Shown: piece after piece, positions 22,201 to 32,022 of the stretch
Layout: every line of letters begins with the position of its first letter
How positions within the stretch are numbered: the stretch's first letter is position 1
NCBI GenBank assembly: GCA_030762895.1
Contig: CM061063.1
Coordinates: 57,677,196 to 57,741,195 of the forward strand
Direction of reading: 5' to 3'
Source: Sophora flavescens
Taxonomy: Eukaryota; Streptophyta; Magnoliopsida; Fabales; Fabaceae
Length of the DNA: 64,000 nucleotides
Made by a program: the position numbers and the translations under genes
Notes under the pieces: model-generated
Told to the model about the DNA's origin: nothing
Seen by the model: the letters and a program-made list of their open reading frames with translations, nothing else
The model's database searches: none

Positions 22201-23237
22201 GAACAAGATCAACTTTCAGAGAACAAGATATTTCTGCACTAGTCTCTGAGTTGGAACCAAAGACAGTAGACGAGGCTCTGCTGGACGATGGTTGGATTTT
22301 AGCTATGTAAGAATAACTGAATCAGTTTGAAAGAAGTGAAGTTTGGACTCTGGTTCCCCTGCCCAAAGAAAAATCAGTGATTGGAACAAAGTTGGTTTAC
22401 AGAAACAAACTTGATGAAAATGGTAAGGTTATAAGAAACAAAGCAAGACTTGTTGCTCAAAGTTTCTCTCAAGAAGAAGGTATAGATTACACTGAAACCT
22501 TTGCACTTGTTGCTAGATTAGAAGCAATTAGAATTCTACTTTCATTTGCTGCACATCATAGTATTATGCTTTTTCAGATGGATGTTAAAAGTGCTTTTAT
22601 AAATGGCCTTATTAATGAAGAAGTTTATGTTATGCAACCTCCGGGTTTTGAGAGTGAAACCCACCCTGAACGTGTATATAAGCTTAAGAAAGCTTTGTAC
22701 GGTCTTAAGCAAGCCCCTAGAGCTTGGTATGACGGGCTAAGTTCATTTCTTATGAAAAATGACTTTAATAGAGGAAAAGTAGACACAACTCTGTTTAGAA
22801 AATCAATTAAGTCTAATTTCATAGTTGTGCAAATTTATGTTGATGATATCATTTTTGGTGCTACTAATGAATCTCTTTGCAAAGAATTCTATAAGTTAAT
22901 GTAGAAAGAATTTGAAATGAGCATGATGGGACAACTCAAATTCTTCCTTGGATTTCAAGTAAAACAAACCTTGGACAAGGTGCTCGTCCATCAAACTAAG
23001 TATACAAAAGAGCTTCTGAAGAAGTTTAAGATTGATGATTGTAAGCCAATGAATACCCCTATGCACCCCACTTCCATACTGAACAAAGATGATAAAGAGA
23101 AAAAGGTAGACCAAAAGGTATATAGAGGTATGATAGGATCTCTCTTATATCTTACCGCGTCTAGTCTTGATATTATGTTCAGTTATGTTTGTGTGCTCGA
23201 TTTCAATATGATCCTAGAGACACTTATCAGCAGTTGA
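22201..23237 (+). pseudogene. Copia reverse transcriptase
   Basis: Has the copia RT blocks: TKLVYRNKLDENGKV, RNKARLVAQSFSQEEGIDY, QMDVKSAFINGLINEEVYV, LKKALYGLKQAPRAWY and the catalytic IYVDDIIFGA. In-frame stops at about 22308 and 22902 and a frameshift near 23200 disable it. The segment after 22902 (MGQLKFFLGFQVKQ) is the usual connection to RNase H. Confidence 0.88.
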
Positions 23238-23775
23238 GAGAATATTTAGATATTTAAAAGGTGCTACTAATCTTGGTTTGTGCTTTAAGAAAAATGAAGA
23301 TTACAGATTAGTTGATTTCTGTGATGCCGACTATGCTGGAGATAGAATTGAAAGAAAAAGCACTAGTGGAGGATGTCACTTCATTGGAGCTAATCTTGTC
23401 TCTTGGTCAAGCAAGAGGCAAAGTACCATTGCCTTATCAACTGCTAAAGCTGAGTATATATTAGCTGCAAGTTGCTGCTCACAACTTTTTTGGATCAAAC
23501 ATCAATTGGAGGACTACAATGTGTTTGTAAGTAGTATTCCACTTATGTGTGATAATACCGCTGCAATAAATCTATCTAAGAATCCAATTTTCCATTCTAG
23601 AGCTAAGCACATAGAGATTAAACATCATTTTATTAGGGATTATGTGCAAAAAGGTGTGTTTGATATTCAATTTGTAGATACTGACTATCAATGGGCAGGT
23701 ATCCTTACTAAACCTCTTGCAGAGGATAGATTTATCTTTATTAGAAAGCATCTTAACATGATATGTGTGGATTGA
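23238..23775 (+). pseudogene. Copia RNase H
   Basis: FCDADYAGDRIERKSTSGG with catalytic Asp, LVSWSSKRQSTIALSTAKAE with Glu, and MCDNTAAINLSKNPIFHSRA with Asp are all present, ending in ILTKPLAEDRF. This is the best preserved copia domain, open from about 23278 to the stop at 23775. Confidence 0.88.
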
Positions 23776-24279
23776 TTTAGGTGTCCAGCCTTGAGAAAAT
23801 TGTTTTGATAATTTTGCGTCTATTGTATATGCGAGTCTAATGCCTGTTAAATTTCTGCGTCTATTGCATGTTGTGTTGTGCGTCCACTATATGTTGCATC
23901 TACTATTGTTGTTTGCTGCGTCCATTGTATAATTTCATACGCGTCCACAACTGCTTGCGTCTAAGCATATTTTTATTAAATGCATTTATTTTGTCTTACT
24001 AGACATATATATCTAGTATATTCTCTTTGCTGAGTCAGTAATTTACATCAATCCCATCTTAACCGTTTTATGGTTTCAAAATAACAACGTCGTTTTACTC
24101 TTAATGACATGTCTTGTCATTAATTTTCCTTTCGAATTATTTTCAAAGAAAAACCTTTGAAATTCAGAAACCTTTAAAGCAACTTCTCTTCCCTCGGAAA
24201 AACTTTTCATTGCCTCTGATTTTTTTCACGAACCTCTGTTTCTTTGCTTCTTTGAACTCTAACCTTCAAACCTAAAAAA
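23776..24279 (+). other. Copia post-pol spacer with GCGTCTA/GCGTCCA words
   Basis: Non-coding. Between 23813 and 23965 the words GCGTCTA and GCGTCCA occur at least six times, each followed by TTGTAT-, TTGCAT- or CTATAT-like sequence. They are the reverse complement of the TAGACGC/GTAGACG words in the LTR. A CTTT-rich tract precedes the next frame at 24280. Confidence 0.7.
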
Positions 24280-25063
24280 ATGGCTTCACATTCACTCCCT
24301 GTCCATTCCTTCGTCACTGATTCTCTGAACTTAATGGTTGAACACCACTTTAATTTTGAAGTCCCGGAGGAGTACAACTTGAATGTAAGCAAGTATATAA
24401 ATCCAGCTGGATGGGACGACATGTTCTTAGAGAAAGTATCAATCTACCCCAACCTCATTAGGACCTTCTGGAGGAAACCTACAATCACTAAAACTGAGAT
24501 TATTAGCTTCGTGCTGGGAAAGAAGGTGATTGTCTCTGAGAAGACCATTTCTGATGTTATTGCTTGTGCCCAAGAGGGTTTGGTGATTACTGATACTTAG
24601 GAAGAAGACTAAGGTGGTTCTGAGACCATTGTTGTTACCCTAATGAAAGAAGATACTATAAGAACTCATTCATGGAAGTCTGCTGAGATGAAAGATGAAA
24701 TCAGAATCCTCCATCAGATTCTGAACAAGACTATCTTACACAAGACTGGCTCCAAGGACAACCTCTCTGCTCTCCACAAATTCTGCCAGTGCAATCTCTT
24801 CTGGGAAACCAAAATCAACCTTCCCTGGATTCTGTTTAACAGATTCAAACATACTATTCAAAATAGAAAGAACCTCTCCGCCATTCCCCACACTCACCTT
24901 CTATCGAAGATTCTCAGGAATCAAGGTATTTATGATGTCCTTGCTTCCATGTCTGAAGAAGATCAGAACAAAATTCTATCTGAGAAAGGAATGTCCGCTG
25001 TTGATTTTGGGAGAAGCAATCTCTCAGGCATGTAACTAAGTACTTACAAACAAATTTCCTTGG
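24280..25063 (+). pseudogene. Copia env-like / transposon-associated ORF, part 1
   Basis: ATG at 24280 opens MASHSLPVHSFVTDSLN; after a stop at 24598 the frame resumes at about 24640 with LMKEDTIRTHSWKSAE, and stops again at 25035. In Sireviruses a frame in this place is called env-like; a relative is widely labelled 'putative plant transposon protein'. I see no signal peptide or transmembrane segment, so an envelope role is not supported by the sequence. LARD2 is inserted 30 bp after the stop. Confidence 0.65.
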
Positions 25064-25309
25064 CCACATGATAAGCCTCTGGCTCATCTAGTTTTATGAC
25101 TAGTATGACCGTGGTTTTGTGCCAATTATATCTCGTTTTCACCCAAATTAGGCTTGATTGTCCTCAAGCAAGGTTTTGAGTCCCTTAAGTAGTTTTAGGG
25201 TTATTTAGCCAGTTTTTGAGTCAAATAAAGCACTTATGGCTATTTCATGTTTTCAGGTTGACTTAGAGTCCAAGGAATGAAGGAAACAATGGAAATTGCA
25301 ATCTGGAAA

Positions 25310-25715
25310 CACTCGCCACGCGAGCAGATACTCGCCCCGCGAGAGTGAGGACCAGCCAGTGCCAGAAAAGTCATGTTCTCTGCCTCGCCCCGCGAGCTAT
25401 TGCTCGCCTCGCGAGCCTGAAGTCAGCAAGCATCACGGTCATCCCGTGACACCCATCACGGGCGTGAAGAGAAACCCCTGGAAGACAGAGACCATCATGG
25501 CCTGGCCGTGATGAAGGTCACGGCCATGACAGATAAGCACCCGAAGACAGAGACCATTACGGCCTGGCCGTGATAGGCATCACGGCTGTGACAACCCAGG
25601 TTTTGAAGACTCGCCTCGCGAGAATTACACTCGCCTCACGAGAATACAAATTCAAGAAGGCGCCATTTTAATATTCGCCTCGCGAGAGGCCACTCGCCTC
25701 GCGAGAATGCGCAGT
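25310..25715. repeat. GC-rich dyad clusters upstream of LARD2 TATA box
   Basis: Two different self-complementary words alternate: CTCGCCTCGCGAG and variants (six or more copies, at 25315-25415 and 25610-25705) and ATCACGG...CCGTGAT and variants (25430-25590), for example GGCCTGGCCGTGAT with a partner ATCACGGCTGTGA. Most variation within words is at CpG. The copy in the 3' LTR is at 29614-30010. Confidence 0.85.
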
Positions 25716-26076
25716 TTCTGAAAGTTATAAATAGCTGTTTAGGGCATAACAGAATGATCTTTGGCTAATCCTTGTTTCGAATTTCTTTGGTTGTATTGCG
25801 TTTTTGATGGAGAACTAGTCTCCTTGATCAATCTGCTGTAATCGGTTCGCACTGCCGCTTGAGGTTATGTAATTCCTGATTTAATTGCTACTCTCTTTCA
25901 ATATCTATTCTATATTCTCTGTTTGCTTAATTCAGTTTGTATCGAATGGGTATTGATTTGTTTCGATGATTGTGTGTTCCTAAACTTAATCGCGTTTGCT
26001 TAATTCGCGTGCGTTCAATTCGTGTTTGCTTAATTCACGAAGGGCTTAATCCGTTTGCTTAATTCGGAATTAGGAA

Positions 26077-26688
26077 CATATGTCTCGTAGCGTCGGTTTC
26101 GCTTGTTAATTGATGTTACAATCGAAAAGGGTTTAGAATCCGCTTAGGGCTTGGATTTATATGAACCGATGATAGTGGGAAACCGAAAGCAGTAGGTTGA
26201 TCGCTTAGCTTAATTGGTAATTGTTTAGTTTACATTAGTTTTCTGCTTTGTTTTCCTTGTTTAACTTGAATTCCAAAACCCCCCAAGAAAACTGATTTTC
26301 TGTGATAATAACATTACGAGAGTCCTTGTGATACGATACCCGAGTTGTCGCACACTAAACTACATTTTTACTAACCGCTCATCATATGTCTCGTAGCGTC
26401 AGTTTCGCTTGTTAATTGATGTTACAATCGAAAAGGGTTTAGAATCCGCTTAGGGCTTGGATTTATATGAACCGATGATAGTGGGAAACCGAAAGCAGTA
26501 GGTTGATCGCTTAGCTTAATTGGTAATTGTTTAGTTTACATTAGTTTTCTGCTTTGTTTTCCTTGTTTAACTTGACTTCCAAAACCCCCAAGAAAACTGA
26601 TTTTTACGTGATAATAACATTACGAGAGTCCTTGTGATACGATACCCGAGTTGTCGCACACTAAACTACATTTTTACTAACCGCTCAT
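26077..26688 (+). repeat. 306-bp tandem duplication inside LARD2 5' LTR
   Basis: CATATGTCTCGTAGCG starts at 26077 and again at 26383; each unit runs through the ACCGCTCAT end. The 3' LTR (29373-30716) has one unit only, so the duplication happened after insertion or was not copied. The junction shares CAT. Confidence 0.9.
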
Positions 26689-26716
26689 CTTTTGGCGTGC
26701 GCGACAAATAGCGTCA

Positions 26717-26745
26717 AATTAGCGTCGTTAAGTGGGGACTCTTGT
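26717..26745 (+). promoter_or_regulatory. LARD2 primer-binding site (decayed tRNA-Asp type)
   Basis: TTAGCGTCGTTAAGTGGGGA just inside the 5' LTR matches the family pattern TGGCGCCGTTGCCGGGGA with G-to-A and C-to-T changes at CpG or GC positions. Confidence 0.5.
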
Positions 26746-26833
26746 TGTTATTAATGATAAAATTAAAAAAAAAATAAAAATAAAAAAATAAAAAAATTCA
26801 TTGCTGAATTAGTTAGGGCTGCTTTGTCTGGTT

Positions 26834-27990
26834 ATGAATCTTAGTACTGCCATGGATAATTACATGCAAGGTTATATGCCTTATGTTGATTATGAGCCAC
26901 CACCATGCATATATTATCCTAACTTTGCTGAAGGCTATGAGTCTAGTAGTGGTTTTGGCTTGATTGGAGTAAATGAAGTCCAACCCAGGCTGGATGAGTT
27001 AGCTTCTCTGATGCAACAACATATGACAGAATTTCAAGCAAATCTTCAATGAATGACAGAACAAAGTCTTGAAAACCATCGGAGAGGAGAAGCTGAGTCT
27101 CAGAAGTTGTCCATTCTAATTGATCAAATTGTCGCCAACTCTGCTGCACTGCTAACTCCACACCCCCTTGAAGAACATACAGATTCACAAGTTATTCTTG
27201 ACAATACCTCTGAGGATGATTTTGATAATACTTGTTGATGAACCTGTGTGTTGAATCCCCTGATTCTAATGCATGTGCTGATTGTACTGACACTGCTTTG
27301 TGTATAGAATGTTATGCAGGTTTATTCTTTTCAGGAAACGTAGAAAATGAGGATCAGGAGGATCAGGAGGACATCTGCTTCACCATGCTTAAGGATGATG
27401 AAGAACCTTTGGAAATAGATGATTCAATTAAATCAAATGCATGTGTTGAGAGTGATGGGGTGGATGAATTGAGTGCTGAATTTCCAGACATTCAGACCTT
27501 TACTGATTCAGTTTATTGTAATATATGTATTGACTCTACTAACACTAACATTTGTGTGGTGTGTACTGAAATTTCTGCATGTATAGCAGGTGATAAATTT
27601 GTTAGTGCAGTGAATGAAGAAAATGCAGAAGCTGAAGCAGCACCGGAGACACCAGTGTCCTATTTGCCACCTCCCCCAGAGGAGCCACCAGTGATGGAGT
27701 TTGAGCCTTTGGATTTTGCACCATGGCCAGTCCAAGAGGTTGAGCGCCACTTTTATTGGGGAGACTTTGTAGATAAAGAGGTCAACTGTGACCCGAGAGG
27801 TAGTGAGAAGTTCGCCGCACTCGGCGAGGTCATCATGATTGTCAAGTGCTCACTCCCACATCAAGGCTGCGAGTTAGGGAAGCATGGAATGAGCTTCCGT
27901 CCTTTGGCTACCACGTGGGCCTTATGCTACAGACAGTGGGATCCTGGTGGAACCGCCTCAATGAGTTTTCTTAACCCTTTCTCCTTTTAA
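26834..27990 (+). pseudogene. LARD2 CxxC-rich acidic ORF (gag core missing)
   Basis: MNLSTAMDNYMQGYMP and YEPPPCIYYPNF match the LARD1 leader. Then the gag core is missing, and the frame jumps to PRLDELASLMQQHMTEF and the glutamine/coiled-coil part. In-frame stops fall at 27050 and 27236; from 27232 to 27990 the frame is open (252 codons). Cysteine clusters: ACADCTDTALCIEC, then CNICIDSTNTNICVVC. The Pro-rich linker and the C-terminal block FEPLDFAPWPVQE / PRGSEKFAALGEV agree closely with LARD1. No catalytic motif is recognised. The CxxC-x6-CxxC spacing suggests metal binding, but this is an inference. Confidence 0.7.
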
Positions 27991-29372
27991 ATTTTCTTTT
28001 CCTTGCTTTATTTCTGTTTCGTTTTCAATAAAGCTCCTGAATAATTTGAGAAGCTCAGGAGTTGTGTGTGAGTCTTGTGTCGGCAAGCTTGGTAGGTTCT
28101 GTTGATTTAGCACAGATTGATGGCATGATTTATGTTGATGATTCCCCCTAGGTTTTTGAAATTTGGAAATTGATCCCCACTTGAAAAATTGAAAAAAAAA
28201 AAACTGATCTTTGAGATTTTGTTGTGATGGCATGACTTATGATAAGTTTGGGGTGATAAGGTGCACACACTAGGGATAGAATCTCGGTCAAACAATTTGC
28301 ATGAATGTCCGGGTGAGGATTTGAGCCTCCAACATGTTTTTGATTGTGTGAATCTCTTTCGAGTTGCACTTTCCCGAATTTGCTTGAATCTCTTCATGGT
28401 TTGCATGTCTATGTGTTTGCAGCAAATGATTTAGGCAATTTTCTTTAAATTAACTACTTGGCCTAAATTGAACCAGTCCCTAATGCATGTTCCCTAGTTA
28501 GCCCTTTGAGCCTAATTAGCCTATTGTTTCATGATGACCTTATGTTATGAGTCTGAATCTGGAAAAACCATGTTAACCCGATCTTAGGATTAGGAGAGCA
28601 TGGAAGCTTAGCAAGAGAATGGTTACAAGAAACTAAGTTTGGGGTGGCTACAGGGATATGATGTGTTGTTGGGGATTGAGAAAAATAAAAAAATAAAGGT
28701 TGGAGCCAAAGGGCAAAAATAAATCTTTCAAAAAAAAAAAGAAAAGAAAAAAATGCAAAATGTCAAGAAGGGTATTAGAAGAAAAGGGCTGTAGCCACCC
28801 AAGGCAAAAAGAAGAATAAGAATAGGAACTTAAGTAGGGAATTCAATGTGTAAACAGCTTCATGCTCTCTTAGTTCCTAGGGACTTCAGCCCAGTACCTT
28901 TGTATATCCTTCCCTTAGCCAGGCCCCATTACAACCTTGAAAGACCTTTTGATGTTGCATGCATGTTTTCCGTGGGAACCATTTTGAGATGAAAATCAAA
29001 TTCATGGGAAGTGCCCTTAAAAGTGAAACTGAGTGAAATGTTGTCAGCCTAGACAAACTGAGAGATTGAGTGAACACTAAACCCCTTTGTGAGGAAGGCG
29101 ATTGTTTGAATTTGGTGATCTCCCTCTTGTGTGTAACTTAGATCCCCTGTTTAGATTAATGATTGTTTAAATGATGAAATTCTCAGATGTTCAGAATAAA
29201 TGATTGTGGGGATTACATTGTTAAAAAGGGGGGAACATTGAAGGAAAATTGTTTTGATGAATTGCTTGAAATTTGTGCGGAATTGGTTGAAATCCTTCTA
29301 GCTTGCCAAGTCTTGAGTCGTTTTGAGTTTTAGTTTGCTTGGGGACAAGCAAAGTTCAAGTTTGGGGTATTT
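27991..29372 (+). other. LARD2 conserved non-coding 3' region and PPT
   Basis: No frame. It is collinear with LARD1 11695-13030 (reverse complement), including the AATAAAGCTCCTGAATAATTTG phrase near 28028, the GTTTGGGGTG phrase, the poly-A/AAATAAA-rich block near 28680-28760, the GCCAGGCCCCATTACAACC phrase, and GGGGACAAGCAAAGTTCAAG plus the PPT at 29341-29372. Confidence 0.75.
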
Positions 29373-30716
29373 TGATAAGCCTCTGGCTCATCTAGTTTTA
29401 TGACTAGTATGACCGTGGTTTTGTGCCAATTATATCTCGTTTTCACCCAAATTAGGCTTGATTGTCCTCAAGCAAGGTTTTGAGTCCCTTAAGTAGTTTT
29501 AGGGTTATTTAGCCAGTTTTTGAGTCAAATAAAGCACTTATGGCTATTTCATGTTTTCAGGTTGACTTAGAGTCCAAGGAATGAAGGAAACAATGGAAAT
29601 TGCAATCTGGAAACACTCGCCACGCGAGCAGATACTCGCCCCGCGAGAGTGAGGACCAGCCAGTGCCAGAAAAGTCATGTTCTCTGCCTCGCCCCGCGAG
29701 CTATTGCTCGCCTCGCGAGCCTGAAGTCAGCAAGCATCACGGTCATCCCGTGACACCCATCACGGTCGTGAAGAGAAACCCCTGGAAGACAGAGACCATC
29801 ACGGTCTGGCCGTGATGAAGGTCACGGCCATGACAGATAAGCACCCGAAGACAGAGACCATCACGGCCTGGCCGTGATAGGCATCATGGCTGTGACAACC
29901 CAGGTTTTGAAGACTCGCCTCGCGACAATTACACTCGCCTCGCGAGAATACAAATTCAAGAAGGCGCCATTTTAATATTCGCCTCGCGAGAGGCCACTCG
30001 CCTCGCGAGAATGCGCAGTTTCTGAAAGTTATAAATAGCTGTTTAGGGCATAACAGAATGATCTTTGGCTAATCCTTGTTTCGAATTTCTTTGGTTGTAT
30101 TGCGTTTTTGATGGAGAACTAGTCTCCTTGATCAATCTGCTGTAATCGGTTCGCACTGCCGCTTGAGGTTATGTAATTCCTAATTTAATTGCTACTCTCT
30201 TTCAATATCTATTCTATATTCTCTGTTTGCTTAATTCAGTTTGTATCGAATGGGTATTGATTTGTTTCGATGATTGTGTGTTCCTAAACTTAATCGCGTT
30301 TGCTTAATTCGCGTGCGTTCAATTCGTGTTTGCTTAATTCACGAAGGGCTTAATCCGTTTGCTTAATTCGGAATTAGGAACATATGTCTCGTAGCGTCAG
30401 TTTCGCTTGTTAATTGATGTTACAATCGAAAAGGGTTTAGAATCCGCTTAGGGCTTGGATTTATATGAACCGATGATAGTGGGAAACCGAAAGCAGTAGG
30501 TTGATCGCTTAGCTTAATTGGTAATTGTTTAGTTTACATTAGTTTTCTGCTTTGTTTTCCTTGTTTAACTTGAATTCCAAAAACCCCCCCAAGAAAACTG
30601 ATTTTCTGTGATAATAACATTACGAGAGTCCTTGTGATACGATACCCGAGTTGTCGCACACTAAACTATATTTTTACTAACCGCTCATCTTTTGACGCGT
30701 GCGCGACAGCGCGTCA
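29373..30716 (+). repeat. LARD2 3' LTR
   Basis: 1344 bp; near-identical to the 5' LTR minus the 306-bp duplication. TATA box at 30029-30038. The end is GCGACAGCGCGTCA, followed by CCAAA. Confidence 0.92.
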
Positions 30717-30721
30717 CCAAA

Positions 30722-31594
30722 GCAGAAAAATCTATGAAAATCGACGAAGAAATTATTGAGGCCAACAATGCTGAAGTCCTAGGAATAAAAGGAGGAACTA
30801 GGCAAAAGACCACTACAATAAGGAAACCTGCCCCCAAGAGGCCAGCTGGTGGCATTGTAATTAGGGAGCATACTGGTGCTCCTGCTGTGAAGAAGCAAAG
30901 AAGAATCATCTTCTCACACAATAAGGATGAGGAAGCTGATGAGGACAGAGTTCCTATCAGTACCATCCTAAAGAAGCAGAAAACTTCTGCTGTTACTGCT
31001 GTTGTCACTACTGCTGAGGTCTTTGTGCCTGTCTCAACTTAAACCAGAAGGCAACCTGCAAGAAAGGCCAGAACAACTATGACCTCTAAGGTAAGCATCT
31101 CTACTAGTGATCCTATTCAAATAGCAGTAGACGCCTTAGTGTCTAGTTTAGAAAATAGAGATGGCACTCTCCCTGCTGTCGTTGCCTCTATTGAAAATGT
31201 TACTGTCTCTGCTCCAAATGAGGTGTTTAACCAAAACATAACTGACAATGTTTATATCCCATCTCCACCCTCACCCCAACCAACACAAACTGACCAAACC
31301 ACAAATTTACCTACACATTCCCCTGCTCACTCACAAATAGCCTCCTCATCCATACCACAATTTCAACCAATTATCCATGCTGATGATCCCTGGTTCAATC
31401 AACCAGATGCTGACATTTCCCCTGGTGATCCCTTCCCAAAACCTTAAAGAACTTTATTTCCTTCCACTCTAATTTATGTTGTTTATGATGGCAAATATGA
31501 GGAATGGGCTAAAGTAAAGAGAGATTGTAGAGTTCTGTTTCTCACTCACCAACCTGAACCTGAACACATCCTTGATAGGTGGTACCCCCTACCT
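30722..31594 (+). pseudogene. Copia env-like ORF, part 2
   Basis: Continues after the LARD2 insertion with AEKSMKIDEEIIEANNAEVL, a Lys/Thr/Pro-rich basic stretch (GTRQKTTTIRKPAPKRPAGG) and PVKKQRR-like basic clusters, a stop at about 31040, then Ser/Thr/Pro-rich sequence with PSPPSPQPTQTDQ (31079-31447) and, after another stop, EEWAKVKRD to about 31594. Basic then Pro/Ser-rich composition looks like a nuclear or low-complexity protein, not an envelope glycoprotein. It ends where the E LTR begins. Confidence 0.6.
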
Positions 31595-32022
31595 AAGTAT
31601 GAAAATGAAATGTCTAAGTGTGTGAGTGGGCGGTTTGGCCCGTGGCTTTTGAGTGAGGGAGTGAATTGTATAATGTAAAATGAACCAAGGTTAAGTTAAT
31701 TTGACATAGGTTAAGTTTAGAAAATAATATAATAACTTAACTATGGTTATAATAACCTAACTAGAGTTAATTTGTAATCGTGATTAGGTTAGATTATGTG
31801 GTGGAGAATGAAGGGAAGTGTGGCTGATTTTGGGCCACATCTCATGAGTCATTCATGACTCATTGATCCAATCCATTAGCGGTCCCCGGAAATCCTGTAC
31901 GCAGCTCCGTCATTTACCCGAATTCGTTTTTTGAGAGGAAGATGATGAAACGAAAGCAAAATGAAACAGGTATGGTTTATTGGAGGTGGATGCTCGAAAT
32001 TGGAGATATGTGGGAGGTTTAC

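Larger units (their letters stand above)
25069..26716 (+). repeat. LARD2 5' LTR (with 306-bp internal duplication)
   Basis: Starts TGATAAGCCTCTGG and ends GCGTCA. It has a GC dyad cluster at 25310-25715, TATA box TTATAAATAG at 25725-25734, and TTCGCGTGCG/TTAATTCG words at 25990-26070. It is longer than the 3' LTR because of the duplication. Confidence 0.9.
25069..30716 (+). mobile_element. LARD2: complete, young gag-derived LTR element
   Basis: Direct LTRs 25069-26716 and 29373-30716 (TG...CA), flanked by CCACA (25064-25068) and CCAAA (30717-30721), a 5-bp duplication with one change. It sits inside the env-like region of the copia element. The two LTRs differ by only a handful of substitutions, many of them C/T or G/A at CpG sites, so this is one of the latest insertions here. 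The internal region has one cysteine-rich frame and no pol; the gag capsid core is missing. The PPT AAGTTTGGGGTATT directly precedes the 3' LTR. Confidence 0.92.
17759..31594 (+). mobile_element. Sirevirus/SIRE-like Ty1-copia element, decayed, 3' LTR lost
   Basis: 5' LTR (17759-19365), tRNA-iMet primer-binding site, gag, protease, integrase, RT and RNase H in the copia order (integrase before RT), a 0.5-kb spacer and a further env-like frame, which together are the Sirevirus layout. LARD2 interrupts the env-like frame. The right side ends at about 31594 against an E LTR with no copia LTR, so the 3' part was deleted. Multiple stops and frameshifts make it non-autonomous. Confidence 0.88.

Noticed and set aside
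25310..25715. CRISPR-like or bacterial palindromic repeats
   Set aside because: Irregular spacing, no unique spacers, inside a plant LTR with plant TATA box.
29373..30708. LARD2 3' LTR ending at GCGCGACA (30708)
   Set aside because: That end gives no target duplication; ending at GCGTCA (30716) aligns with the 5' LTR and gives CCACA/CCAAA.
24280..31594. Copia env-like frame as a true viral envelope gene
   Set aside because: No signal peptide, transmembrane helix or glycoprotein-like cysteine pattern is visible; only its position resembles env.
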